Shown: in pieces, positions 11,640 through 23,352 of the stretch
Layout of the letters: every line of letters begins with the position of its first letter
How positions within the stretch are numbered: position 1 is the stretch's first letter
Assembly (NCBI RefSeq): GCF_901000735.1
Contig: NC_081545.1
Span: 2,834,583 to 2,898,582, forward strand
Source of the DNA: Corylus avellana
Taxonomy: Eukaryota > Streptophyta > Magnoliopsida > Fagales > Betulaceae
Reading direction: 5' to 3'
Length of the DNA stretch: 64,000 nt
The notes under the pieces: model-generated
What the model saw: the letters and a program-made list of their open reading frames with translations, nothing else
Databases searched by the model: none
What the model was told of the DNA's origin: nothing
Position numbers and translations under genes: made by a program

Positions 11640-11990
11640 CTTTCCTATTTTCATTACAAAAGTATGATGAAGCAACTTGCTCATCAAAGTATAATATCAT
11701 GGATAAATACTAGATAATCTTCAATCGAAACTTGCTTTAAAAATTGATGAATGGCCGCCATCGCAGATGGTGAACTACAAAGTTGGCTTCCTTGTTGATG
11801 GGCCCCACATGCAATGATTTAAAACTATTCAACATTAGTATTTGCATCATCAATGAGTTGCTTGTGCAGACACTTCTTTCCGCAAAGCATACATTATTTC
11901 CAAGGCGTCTCCCTCAACTATGACACGTTAAAGTCTCAACTTTCTGCTATAGTCCACAATCTTCCCTGCTGTAAAAGCTTCAACTATTCT
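11640..11990 (-). pseudogene. LINE RNase H domain relic (RVT_3), minus strand
   Basis: Read on the minus strand across frames this gives AEAFTAGKIVDYSRKLRL, VIVEGDALEIMYALRKEV and an N-terminal part of the AHHLA-type block, the hallmark order of the LINE-encoded RNase H in plants. Several stops and frame changes show it is dead. Same family as the relics at 4745-5095 and 45940-46350, in the opposite orientation. Confidence 0.7.
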
Positions 11991-14900
11991 TTGTCTAAGA
12001 CATGAAAAGTTCAAGTTTAAGAATGTTGTCCAACACAGATATCGTTAGAGTAAACAACTACGTACATATCTTTTCATTCTAACATCGTACGTTCAAGATT
12101 GGTGGCATTGGAAATTTGCTCTCAAAGGACTTCAACTTTGTATTCACAAAAATGTTCAAATTTCAATGTTTACCAAAGTCCAAACGAGTTGAATAGTGTA
12201 CTAACATACCATATTACCGTCTTGTTAAAGACAAGGTTTCTGACCTTGATCTTCAACCAATCATGTTGTTTCATCAACAGTTTCACATGGCTTTACCTTG
12301 TGGATTTTTGCTTCCACATGCCTTGTCTTTTCCTTTAATTAATGTCTTCCAACCACGTTGAAAAGAGTGAAAGCAGAATGGTCACCGTCCATTTTATCAC
12401 AAACCTTTTTTCAATGGCTATGACATGAATTTGAAATCAATCGTCTATTTGGAAGATCCAAAAAGGACAAATGTGAACTATTTATTTCAGCATTCTTTCT
12501 TTGCGTGAAAGGCCAACTTTCTGGCAATTACTCACCTTTTTTTTGTTCCTTTTTTGAGCTGAAGATGCAATTCAAAAAGACGGTCCATGAACCATCGATT
12601 CCACGTTTATCACCAGCGGTCGGAGACCTATTTGTGGTCTTAAATTATGATGAGATTATTCCTATATTGTCCTTTTTTTGCCATCACTTTGTCGGATAGG
12701 GCCGGCTCTTTCATTAGGCAAGTTAGACAGTCGATTAAGATAGACACTAAAAAAGAATGAGAGTCTCCATGATGAAAACAAATTTAAAAATCATAATCTA
12801 ACGTACACTACTCTCTCTCTCAAATTACCAAAATCAAATAAAAACAATAGTATCGTCGTCAACTGAAAATGAGATATTAAAAAAACTTGAATATAAAAAT
12901 TTAATTAGTAATTTAGCATTAAAAAAATGCGAGAAGAGTGATTTTAAAGTAAAAAAAGACATAATAAAAAATTAAATAAATAGGATTTAATCAGTATCTA
13001 ATTATAGAAAGACATCCCTTAAGTTTGTTGCTTTACGCCTCAAAATTTATCGAGGCAACTATATGGATGGGTACATATTTCTTTCCTAAGCCTAAACTGC
13101 CACGAAACATTGCACCTATAATTTTTTGGCCAACTATAGCCAAAGTTCAACCTAATATCTTTAATGTTAGCCATCCATTTTTGCAAGTTGATTTGGTAAA
13201 AAAAAAGTACTAGTATGAATGTTAGACAAATTGCTCTAAAGCCTAAGCTCTTAATTAACTAACAAAATTTTAAAACATTGTTAGCATATGTAGTCAATGT
13301 TTTGGTAGATCAAGTAGGATTAGCTCATTCTTAGGAGGAATTTAGAAGCTTCAACTATCAATGAGTTTTAGTTCAAGCAACACTTTCCAATCAATTAAAA
13401 AACATAAACTTAAGAGTGCGTGTGACCCGTGATTTTGTAGGTTAAACGATCATTTTTAAACAAAATTGCGAAAAAATGTCTTGTTTGAAATTGCATTTGA
13501 CAAAAAAAAGTCGATTTAAGATAAGGTGGTGCATTTTTAAAAACTATTATACCTAATGCTTATTAGAATATTGATTTAAATGATTAATTTTAATAATAAG
13601 TAGTGATTTAATATATTATTAAAGAGAACTTGATGTTTGAACGCTTACTCTACAATTTACTCCTAATTTCACTTAGCTATTCGAAATGTTAGGTATTCGA
13701 ATATTCAATTAAATAATTAAATTTCCTATTTCTTAATGAAAAAGGTGGTCTAATAATTAGTGATAAGCTAGTAATATCACCTAGGTTAAAAGAGAAGTTC
13801 ATTCTATGCACAATTCTGAGGTTGTTGATTGTCTTGTTCATGGAGTCCAGAAGTATGACAGATCAAGAAGTTACTATCAAATCAGAATTGACAATACAAA
13901 TGATTGATTTAATGAATATAAATCAAATAGAATTATAGAAGTTGTAGCGTCTAATTAAAGTGTTTGGAGCAAAGCATATTAGTTGGGGTTTTTTGGAAAT
14001 AAATCTCATCATGGGTCTCACTCAAATACAAAGATCATACATATAATAACATTGAATCTGCTTTAATGTGAATCCTAAAAGATTAGAGACTCCGATATTC
14101 TGTTGATATTCGATATCCCCTAATAGATAGAGTTCTGTAAGGAATCGACTAAAAAGTAAAAGCAAGACAATGCATCAGGTAATGGGACTCAATTCCTCTA
14201 AAAAAAAATTCTTATAAACATGCTAGATTCTAACTCTAGATAAACATGCTAACTTAAGCATAGGAGTTTTCTCCGTCTTCGGACTAACAGATCCTTTGAC
14301 GATCTTACTAAGTAACCCATCACCAATTAAGCCATACCAAAAACAGCACTAACAAGGTTGTTTAACATATTTGTCTATAAATAAAAATAAGAAAATCATT
14401 AAAAAGAAAATTATAAAAAACATTAAAAATAAATTGCATTCCAAATGTGAATGCACCTTTCTTTCTTTTTTTTTTTTTTTTCATAGCAAATACAGATAAC
14501 AAAAAAGTCTAAGTTGTTACAATCTCAATTGATCAATATTGTTTAAGTGCAATCTTAATCATATTTATATAATTTTTTGAATACTCTTTTGTTGCTAACC
14601 GGTTTTCAATGATGATTTATACTTGAGGTATTAAAGCCACCGCCATGTCAAATATGATATTAAATGCAGCTCATTGAGCATGAGATTGAATAGAAACTTG
14701 TAAACGTGAAGTCATTTAATAATAATAAGTGTGTTGAGCCAAAAAAAAAAAAAAAAGAAAAAAAAAAGCTATTACCGAGTTAGATTCAATGTCAATAAAG
14801 TGGTCGGATATATGTCCATGTCAGCCTCTTAAATACTTTCTCTTGGCATCAAACAATCCAGACCATACAAACTTACAAAGGAGTGGCAGATGGCTCCAAT

Positions 14901-15630
14901 TATTTCAGACCCACGTCAAATCAAAGGGATTCAACAATTTCCCAGCTGGGCAATCACTAAAGTTAGCAGAAGTTGTAGCTAAATGGCCACTTTCCATTAT
15001 ATTTTCGGGAGAATTCCCCCAAGTTCTTCTTTCTTTGTTTTTCTTAGGAAAATAAAAACTACAAGACAAAATAAAAATGCTTCTTCGGCAAGTGGGTGGC
15101 CCATATCCAATGAGACATTAGTTTGTGATCATTATCCTTGGAACTTGCTCATTTTTTTTTTCTTTTCCTTAAAATTTGAATTATTTATAAGATTTACATG
15201 TCCAAATAATTAAGGAGACGGGCAACTCAAAATATGGTCCGATAAATAAGTCTCATAAAAATTATATTATATTTATTGTTAGCAATTCAAATGAGAAATT
15301 AGCAACAATAAGAAATGAGAAATTACTGATATCTCCATTCTAAGGAAATATTACTATATTTGGCAACATTTGTCCCAAATGAATTTAAGATCAAAATTTT
15401 AGAATGAAAATGTATGTTGAAGACACGTGACCAAATATGATTCTCTCTTTATATATACTTTCGATTCTCTTCTGAAATGACACCACTTGTAAGAGTGTAT
15501 TTGAATTTCTTCACCACTGTAAGTGTGCATGGCTCCATATCTGTTGACGATTCACTTCAGAACAGAATAAATATCAGTAAAGCCACTTTATTAATCTCCA
15601 ATTAAGCAACCAAACGTGGCCTTAGGGCTT

Positions 15631-15974
15631 ATTATAAGAGAAATGCTACGATTCTTTCTATTGTTCTTGGATGAGTGCTACACTTATTCCTATTTTTTTA
15701 CACCTATAAGTGACTTTTAAAATTATCATTGGATATGAGATAAATCTTTATTTAATGGTGGTTTTAAAAGTCACCTACGGATATAGAACAATTGTGTAAA
15801 AAAGTGGAAGTACGTATAGTATTATTCGTGTTCTTCTGATCCTACGTGAATGTTGCTTTCTAAGAAAAATATGTTGTAGGATAAGTTTTTTTTTTTTTTT
15901 TTAACTTTTTTAGAAAACAATTTGCACGTAAGATCAAGAGAACACTAGTAAGAACTGTAACATTTCTCTTATAA
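15631..15974. mobile_element. Nested MITEs
   Basis: The outer element has terminal inverted repeats starting ATTATAAGAGAAATG at 15631 and ending CATTTCTCTTATAAT at 15974. Inside it a second inverted-repeat element (about 15672-15829) has arms containing TTTTTTACAC and GTGACTTTTAAAA. The inner element sits between two copies of a TGTTCTT word (about 15662 and 15829) that look like its TSD. The inner core matches the MITE at 1395-1566. No ORFs. Confidence 0.65.
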
Positions 15975-17069
15975 TACAATTAAGTTTTTAAGTTGTTTTG
16001 CCTCATCAGCGCCACAAAAGAAAGATAATTAAGTGTTTGGTGTACTATAATTTTTATTATAAATTTTCTATAAGTTTATATGGTAATTTAAGATATATTA
16101 ATCATGTTAATTACTAAAAAAGAAACTATCACATGACAATTAATGTGAGAATAAAATATATAGTGTGTTAAAACTTAAAAACTTTGGCCTTGAAACACAA
16201 AAGTAAGTGAATATTAATATTGGATGAATTATTTACCGACAAAGAAGACTTTCTTTCTTTTCTTTGGAGGGGGAATTTGGTATTTGGATATTATTTGCAT
16301 ATTATTTACAGGGGGAATGTTTTTATGCAGTGCTAATCATTTAATAATAGATATCTTATCAAGAAAGATATAGGGTCTAAACGAGGCAACTATGACACAT
16401 GTTGTATGATTGGATCTCACATCGCATATTAATGGATAATGTCAAGATTTTAGGCAGAAGTTGAAGGTAAATATTTACCTACTTTTATTGCTTATCAGAT
16501 TGAGTTCTCAACAAATTTTTATGCCACAAGCAATGGTTAATGCAAATCGGAGTAACTACATTGACTGATTTTTGCATTTTTTTTCTTCCTAATCTTTATT
16601 ATTAGGGTTTTTGTAAGAAAATAATAGTTTAAAAATGATGAGTGTAACATTTGGGAGTTCATAGGCATAGCATGTTAATGATAGTTTTAAAATAAAATGC
16701 CATGTGACTGTCTAAGTGACACTCATTTTTATAAAATGTGAATTATTATGTGAGTTTGAAAGAAGATTCTTCCGCCAAAATGTGATACGCTTTAGCAAAT
16801 TTTTGCTTTATTATGTTTATAAAGGTGATAGAGAGATATGTAGGAACCAAAAATTGGTATCATAGTACTGTCACTTTCCAAAACCACAAAGTGATATAAT
16901 GCCAACGCTTCACATGCCTTATATCTCCAAAACTTTCCTACACTTGTGTACATGCAAAGACCCTTCCCCACCACAACTTGTGGACGCTATGCTAAGCTTG
17001 GCCTCAATCATTCACTTGCCTACTATTGCTCTTTTTTAAACTCTGGAGCTAAAATAGCACATTACCCTC

Positions 17070-17072
<3 letters not shown>

Positions 17073-17102
<30 letters not shown>
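17073..17102 (+). repeat. CT microsatellite in 5' leader of NPF6.4-like gene
   Basis: An uninterrupted CT run ends 15 bp before the start codon of the transporter gene. Pyrimidine-rich leaders of this kind recur at several genes in this window. Confidence 0.85.
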
Positions 17103-17105
<3 letters not shown>

Positions 17106-17117
17106 CAGAAAAAGAAA

Positions 17118-19938
17118 ATGGTGAGACCCTTCTCAAAAACAACTCCAAAATCATACCATGTGACAATCTTATAATCATCATTTTGTTAATGGTTCCTCTC
17201 TTTCTCCATTTCCTTTACTTTTAACAGGTTTTGGTTTCAACACATGGTGAAAAAGGTGGTGCAAATGATGGAGCTGTGGTTGATTTTCGAGGAAATCCTG
17301 TGGACAAGAAGAAGACTGGAGGATGGCTTGGTGCAGGGCTTATCTTAGGTGGTGTTCCACTTCCACAGTCATCTCTAACATTGGTATTACTCTTTAATTA
17401 AGGCCAGTAGCTAAACTCCGTCATATTTTCTTCTCTCTGCAGGAACCGAGCTCTCTGAGAGGATATGTGTGATGGGTATATCCATGAATTTGGTGACATA
17501 TTTGGTTGGAGAGTTGCATATTTCATCAGCAAAATCTGCAACCATTGTCACTAACTTCATGGGCACTCTCAATCTTCTTGGCCTCTTTGGTGGTTTCTTA
17601 GCAGATGCTAAACTTGGCCGGTACTATGCAGTTGCAGCCTTTGGAATCATAACAGCTGTGGTAAGTTTTTCGAGACAAAATATTATACATGCAAGTACAG
17701 GTGATAGTTTGTGTTTGCGTGTCAGGTGACTCGGGTTCGGTTTTTGTCAAGTTATGGATAAAAGACTATATAAGTCAACTATAATTCAACTCACTTTATT
17801 AAATAGGTCAAACCTCTCAATCATAACCCGTTAATTTCAAGTTAGTTTCGCAGGTTATGTAAAAAATTGTTAGTTCTAACCTAACAAATTTCATTAAACG
17901 GGTTACATCCCTCAACATTAACCTACTAATTTCGTATCAGGTTCATGTTGGATTTGCAAATCGTGTTAAAAATCATTAAACCTTACATCTGCACTGTTAG
18001 ACTGATGTTCCTTGCACCAGGGGGTGATATTATTATCAGTGGCCACAAGCATTCCTAGCATGAGGCCCCCTCCATGCGACAGCTACAGACAGCAACATCA
18101 TCAGTGCATTGAGGTGAGCGGCAGCCAATTGGCTCTGCTCTATGCTGCACTCTACACCATAGCACTGGGCGGTGGAGGAATAAAATCCAACGTCTCCGGC
18201 TTCGGATCCGATCAGTTCGACGCTAATGACCCCAAGGAAGAAAAGACCATGATCTTCTTCTTCAACAGGTTCTATTTCGCCGTTAGCATTGGGTCCCTGT
18301 TTGCTGTGACAGTGCTTGTCTACGTACAAGATAATGTGGGAAGAGGGTGGGGTTATGGAATTTCAGCAGCTGCAATGATCATAGCTGTTGCTATATTACT
18401 CTGTGGAACACCATTGTACCGATACAGGAAGCCTCAGGGGAGCCCTTTGACTGTAATATGGAGGGTGATACTTTTGGCATGGAAGAAGAGAGGTCATCCT
18501 CATCCTTCTCACCCCAGCCTTTTGAATGAGTACCAAGCTGCCAAGGTTCAACACACTGAGAAGTTCAAGTAAGCATATATATATACCTTCAGAACATTTA
18601 GATTAGATAATTGAGCGTCACCATAACTCAGTCATTTAGCACCTATTTTCAGAATTGTCGAGCTGATTCGGGGTTCATTTGGGTTAATTTGCAATATCAA
18701 AACGTGATTTTTAAAAATGTTGTTAAGCGTCTAGTAAAAATCGTGATTTAGCCTTTAAAATCGTAGTTTGACCTTTGCCTGCAATTTAAATTTTAAAAAC
18801 ACTCCAAATCGAAACACTTTCCACAATTTGGCCTAAAAAATCGCAGGGCCAAACGGAGTATCAGTATTTACCTCCTTTGGATGTCTCTTTAATATTTCTT
18901 TCTTTCTTTTCAACCAATTAAACTCTATAGCAAATAAATGAAATATGCTGAGCCTGAGCTTTACAGTTCATTTCATATCCTATCAATTAGAACTCAACAT
19001 GTTCATTTAATTTGACAAAAATTAACATTCATTGTGCATGTGAATTGGCTAGATGCCTTGACAAGGCTGCAATCCTAGATGAATATGCTGCTGCCATTGA
19101 AGACAAAAGTAACCCCTGGATAGTTTCAACTGTGACAGAAGTTGAAGAGGTGAAAATGGTACTAAAACTCATCCCCATCTGGTCCACATGTATCCTCTTC
19201 TGGACAGTCTACTCTCAAATGACTACCTTTACCATAGAGCAAGCCACCTTCATGAACCGAAAAATTGGCTCCTTTGTTATTCCTTCGGGTTCTTTCTCTG
19301 CTTTTCTCATCATCACCATTCTCTTGTTTACTTCTTTGAATGAGAAACTCTTTGTCCCTCTTGCTCGAAAACTTACCCACAAATTACAAGGATTCACAAG
19401 CCTACAGAGGGTTGGAGTTGGGCTCATTTTCTCGATGTCAGCTATGGTGGCTGCAGCAATTATTGAGAAACACAGGAGGGCAACTGCAGTTCAACAAGGC
19501 AGCAAAATAAGTGCTTTCTGGCTGGTCCCCCAGTTCTTCCTAGTGGGTGCTGGAGAAGCTTTTGTCTATGTTGGACAACTTGAATTTTTCATTAGAGAGG
19601 CACCAGAGAGGATGAAATCCATGAGTACAGGGCTTTTTCTAAGCACCATCTCGATGGGATTCTTTGTTAGCAGTTTGTTGGTTTCTATTGTGGATAAAGT
19701 GAGTAGGAAGAGATGGCTCAGGAGCAATTTGAATACGGGAAAGTTAGACCACTTCTACTGGCTGCTTGCAGCCCTCGCACTACTGAATTTCCTAGTTTTT
19801 GTTGCCTTTGCAATGAGACACCAGTACAAAGTTCCACAGTATATTTGCAATGGAGAAAAGGAGCTTAAGACTGTTAATGATGTTACAGTTGAGAAAATGG
19901 AAGAAAAGACGATTAACCAGGCAATGGAGGGACCTTAG
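17118..19938 (+). CDS. NPF6.4: Nitrate/peptide transporter family protein, NPF6.4 (NRT1.3)-like
   Basis: Proton-coupled major facilitator of the NPF6 clade, acting in a cell membrane; the Arabidopsis relative NRT1.3 is linked to nitrate transport. Five coding exons: 17118-17120 (only the ATG), 17228-17348, 17443-17660, 18021-18568 and 19053-19938. They sum to 1776 nt (591 aa), in frame, all GT-AG. The proton-coupling motif ExxER is at residues 44-48 (ELSER). The family blocks GISMNLVTYLVG, NVSGFGSDQFD, FFFNRFYF and MSTGLFLSTISMGFF are intact, consistent with 12 helices and a central cytosolic loop (HPHPSHPSLLNEYQ). The residue matching the NPF6.3 phospho-switch Thr101 is Ala (GRYYAVAAF), and the nitrate-binding His356 position is Tyr (FWTVYSQMTT), so NPF6.3-like dual affinity is not expected. 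Intron 3 carries a dispersed repeat. Start chosen because ATG plus exon 2 gives the family N-terminus. Confidence 0.93.
17730..17990 (+). repeat. Dispersed repeat in NPF6.4-like intron 3
   Basis: Contains the words GACTATATAAGTCAACTA, ATAACCCGTTAATTT, GGTTATGTAAAAAATTGT and TCAGGTTCATGTTGG. The same order appears at 48105-48400 (plus, interrupted by a TRIM-like element) and in reverse in PFP beta intron 13 (about 32190-32345). It is a non-coding transposon-derived family; its class is not clear from these copies. Confidence 0.6.
18665..18860. repeat. Decayed MITE in NPF6.4-like intron 4
   Basis: Words such as TCATTTGGGTTAATTTGCAATAT, AATCGTGATTTAGCC, AATCGTAGTTTG and CACAATTTGGCCTAAAAAATCGCA suggest an inverted-repeat element of the 'AATCGCA' type. 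Related words occur near 9560, 13440 and 26580. The ends are not defined. Confidence 0.45.
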
Positions 19939-20349
19939 TTTCTGTGCTCTCAAGGGACTATGTGAAAAAAGAAATATTCATGTTTCATGCTCATGGATCA
20001 TCAGATGGCAATCAGTCATTTTTGCCCTTGTTACATATTTTGTAATTTGTGAAAAAAGGCCACATTCGTGACCACAGTTATCATGCTTTACCCAAGTTTT
20101 CATTCACGTACATCTGGATATCAGGCATTCAACAAAAGAAACCATTTCACTGCATTGCGGATACAAACAAAAAGGGTAGAACCATAATAAAACTTCAGCT
20201 CAACCAAAAGCTTGAAACAAATAAGCAACTGGGTCCATTGAGACATTATGTAGACTAGAAAATACACTTTTGGAAAAATTGTTTTTCCTTAAACAATAAA
20301 CCCACATATAAGAAGCTTGGAGCTGACCTCTGAACAAGTTGATAGGCCT

Positions 20350-20768
20350 TTAAGAAGAATCATTTGCAGCAGCAGCAGGTAGATGATTTATGACCAATGG
20401 GGGCCGTATAGCACAGTGGTTTGCCTCCTTTTGTTTGCGAGCCTTGAACATCTCCTCTGTCTCAACTACAACTAATCTCTTAACCTAATTGGATTATAAA
20501 ATTTACTACTCAGCAACAAAGTACAGATTTGATATTTCAAGCAATGGATACATTCAGGATGGGATTATATTGAAACCTGTTGGATCATTCCCCTGACAGT
20601 AGGAGTATTCCATCGCATGACAGTTCGGTTGCACTTGCGCAGACGCAATGCCTCTAAAGTGCGCCTGTGAAGTCTCCTGGTCCCTGGAATGCCCCGCACC
20701 AAAGTTATATATAGGTTGGGGCTCCATGCAATTGGGACACAGGCTTTGTAAGCCTTGTATGCATTCAT
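20350..20768 (-). CDS. Mitochondrial large-subunit ribosomal protein uL30m (L30 family)
   Basis: Component of the mitochondrial ribosome large subunit. Two coding exons on the minus strand, 20768-20577 and 20484-20350, give 108 aa. The protein has the plant uL30m core (PNLYITLVRGIPGTRRLHRR, then RKCNRTVMRWNTPTVRGM), crossing the intron into VKRLVVVETEEMFKARKQ and ending ANDSS. The intron is only 92 bp with a CAG|GTTTCA donor. The length matches the family, and MNAYKAYK is the usual N-terminus, so the start is at 20768. An acceptor (TATAG) 15 bp upstream of the ATG, at 20784-20785, implies at least one upstream leader exon. The gene converges on the NPF6.4-like gene with about 411 bp between stop codons. 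Confidence 0.92.
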
Positions 20769-21059
20769 GCCTTCACCTTTGACCTATACAATCCACAATA
20801 ATGTGAAAGCACTAATCAATATTCTTCTCTATATTTGGAACGAAAAAGAAGGAAAGGAAAAAGAAGGAAAAGAAAAAAAAAAGACAGCCTCAATAGAGTG
20901 ATATAAACCACAGCAAAAATATAATCAGTAAAATAGGCACAATGCACTCTATTCAGGGTAAAAACAGGGCATAGGCCATGTTCAATGGTCACAATTAATC
21001 CATAGTAAGATCATTAGTTAAAGCCCCAGATATTCAAGGATGAAAAAGCCTTTCTTAGC

Positions 21060-21495
21060 ACAAAATAATGTGTAAGCGAAGTGGGGATACTATGGATCAT
21101 CTTCTACTCCATTGTAAGATTGCTAGTGCTTTGTGCATGTGTTATGCCTAAAAGAGCAGTAGACCTTTTCCCTTGTTGGAGAGGGTTGGGAGGCAGTCCC
21201 CAGAGTGGGGTTGTGTGGAAGATCATTCTGTTCAGCCTTCTGTGGTGTCCTTAGAAGAAAGAATTGATAAAAATTTTGAAGACCACAAGAAGATGATGGT
21301 GGAACTAAAGTCTTTCTTTTTCAAAACTCTTCACCACTAGACAGTTGCCTTAGATCCTAATTTGCTTAGTTTTCAAGATTTTTTTTTTTACTTATTTTCC
21401 ATTTCTAGTTAGGTGTTTCTCTTGTATACTCTATGTGTATTTGGGTTGCGCCTTTTGTGCTTTTAATGATATTTCAATTACTTATAACAAAAAAA
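21060..21495 (+). pseudogene. LINE 3' end relic (zf-RVT type)
   Basis: Reads with stops and shifts as the C-terminal region of a plant L1 polyprotein. Blocks resembling MDHLLLHC (as WIIFYSIVR), MPKRAVDLFPCWRGLGGSPQ and SGVVWKIILFSLLWC are followed by a 3' tail with ATTTGGGTTGCGCCTTTTG, TTTTAATGATATTTCAATTACTTATAAC and an A-run. It is 5'-truncated, as usual for LINE copies, and antisense to the uL30m leader intron in which it lies. Confidence 0.7.
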
Positions 21496-21897
21496 TATAG
21501 ATAACCAAAATAACAAAAGTAAACAACATTGAAGTGGGTAAAAATCACTTATAAAAAAATGGCTAAAATTCAAGCAAATACCAGTCAAAGTACTGAATTC
21601 ATAAAGCTCCCAGAGACATAATTAATGGTCTCAAACACCTGAGATTTTCACATGTATCTATCCATGTGATCACAAGAATCATTTTCTAATAGTTCAAGCC
21701 CTAACAAAGCAAAATCAGCAGTCTTCACCGTTCAACATTTACTTTTCAATCAAGACTTCGCTGGAAGTAGTAGGCAGTCATGTAGAAAAATTACAACAGG
21801 GAAATGAAAAAAAAAGTGGTCATCACAGACTGCATTTAAATGGAAATATCACCCATATCCCAACAGAAACAGCACCAGACACTGATAAAAAATAAAA

Positions 21898-22085
21898 ATA
21901 AAAAACCGAACCCATTTCTTAACAAAGCTCAGTCTCCTCAAAACAATGAAATAATGAATTTTCACATTTACCCACTCAAAATTCAGTTAACCCATCTATG
22001 TTATACAGTAATTACTTGAAAAGAACAAAAATAACCAAGCTCAATCTTCCCAACATAACAAAAATATCCTCGTCAAGATGACATT
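21898..22085. repeat. Segmental duplication, copy A
   Basis: Shares an ordered series of words with 24664-25140 (copy B): GAACCCAT..TTC, ACAAAGCTCARTCTCCT, AACCCATC.A.GTTAT, ATTACT.GAAAAGAA and CAAGC.CAAT.... Copy B is split by a MITE-like insertion (about 24734-25020). The Harbinger-like element lies between the two copies. Confidence 0.6.
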
Positions 22086-22326
22086 CAAATAGAAATATAT
22101 GTATGTCAACACAAAACTGCAACAAACTAAGGCTCCGTTTATTTCAGCGTAAAATATTTTCAGGAAAGTCACTTTTCAGGAAAACATTTTCAGGCGTTTG
22201 GCGCGCGGATGGAAAATCACAAATATTTTTTATATTTTCATTTAATCATATTAACCTATAAAATGCAATTTTTATTCACAACATAAAAATACTAATATAC
22301 AATAATTTAAAAAATCCAACTAAAAA

Positions 22327-22527
22327 TTATGTTTGATTAAAATATACAAATTGACTAATTTTAAAAAATCGAAGGCGGTTGTTCACATGGTCAGTTACAC
22401 ATTCAACTCCGAATTTCTTACTAATTGACTTGGCAATTAGCGCAAACAACGCAGATTTGAATGTGTTTGAAGGCTTATTTCCTTTAGTAGCCTCACCAGT
22501 AAGAATTTCAAGTAACAAATTATGCAT
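22327..22527 (-). pseudogene. Myb/SANT-like DNA-binding domain fragment (Harbinger ORF1 type)
   Basis: Contains LLLEILTGEATKGNKPSNTF and then ALIAKSISKKFGVECVTDHV, followed by a helix-3-like NNRLRFFK. This is the Myb/SANT-like domain found in PIF/Harbinger-associated DNA-binding proteins and L10-interacting Myb proteins. It stops after about 66 codons and lacks the rest of the domain and the C-terminal region. It follows directly after the nuclease N-terminal fragment on the same strand, the product of an internal deletion. Confidence 0.6.
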
Positions 22528-22765
22528 AGGTATTGATTTTACATAATTTAGAGAAAGCCATAGGACTCTTTCTTATTTGGTCAATACAATCTTGCCTGCT
22601 TCCATAAAGAATACTATCCATATAAATCGCTCTTTCATACTCTCGATTAACATGAGGTTCCCTAAGTAATAATCTCCTAGATCTAATATCTTCTAAGATT
22701 ACAACTACAACAACAAGAACAGATGCAACTGTGGCCATAACTCCCAAAAGAATTGTTTCATCCAT
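22520..22765 (-). pseudogene. Harbinger-type nuclease N-terminal fragment
   Basis: A hydrophobic N-terminus (ILLGVMATVASVLVVVVVIL) is followed by RSRRLLLREPHVNREYERA, YMDSILYGSRQDCIDQIR and FSKLCKI. This is the N-terminal DUF8040-type segment of HARBI1/ALP1-like nucleases in dicots. The DDE catalytic domain is absent; the frame runs into the Myb fragment. It is a relic, not a working transposase. Confidence 0.65.
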
Positions 22766-22904
22766 CTACAAACAACACAAAAATGGATGATGAGGATGAT
22801 AGAAAAGTGAAATGGTAGAAAGAAAAATCACTTTTCCTTGTTTTGATTAAAATAAATATATAAATACAAGAAAAACAGAACAGACAATGAAAGAAAAAAT
22901 AGAC

Positions 22905-23352
22905 AATATACAAGCGTCACTGAATTGGGCCTAATTTCCCTATTTTTCATTTCCAAAAATATTTCTAGAGCACTACTAGGATCTCCAATTTTCACATAAC
23001 TATTAAGCATGACATTCCATAGAACACAATCTTTATGTGGCATTTTGCCAAACAAACATCGCACATCATTGATACCATCATTTTCTGCATAAAATTTGAT
23101 CAAAGAACTAGCTACAAACACATCCAACTCAAAACCCATGAACCGAATTGTTCTGTTAACTAACTTAACTAGACTTACATTATTCAAACCATTACAAGCC
23201 TTAATCACATAAGGAAAAGTATACTTATCGGGAGAAGTACCACAACCAAACATCTTAAAGTAAAACAACAAGGCAAAATCAAACCGACCCATTACTGAAA
23301 CTCCCATCCCCAGAGAAATTCCCAAACAAACCTCCACATTCATGTACCACAA
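22905..23352 (-). pseudogene. Pentatricopeptide repeat (PPR) gene fragment
   Basis: About 130 codons match a PLS-type PPR protein (closest recalled type: At4g21300-like). Recognisable repeats include SPDKYTFPYVIKACNGLNNV, DVFVASSLIKFYAENDGIND, MPHKDCVLWNVMLNSYVKIG and NREIRPNSVTLV. The similarity ends abruptly near 22905, after which the frame reads low-complexity phenylalanine/leucine. There is no start region, targeting signal or complete repeat array. It lies wholly inside the Harbinger-like element, suggesting gene-fragment capture. Confidence 0.8.

Larger units (their letters stand above)
10919..17060. other. Intergenic region between GH9 and NPF6.4-like genes
   Basis: About 6 kb with no supportable gene. 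Near the start are two similar GH9 3'-flank segments (around 10930-11045 and 11046-11150, both with TCAGTTGATCGGAC and TCTATAA words), a local duplication. A repeat of the 3.5-kb type is at about 11340-11525. A LINE RNase H relic is at 11640-11990 and nested MITEs at 15631-15974. Between 12000 and 15600 I see only AT-rich DNA, homopolymers and short non-conserved ORFs. Confidence 0.7.
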
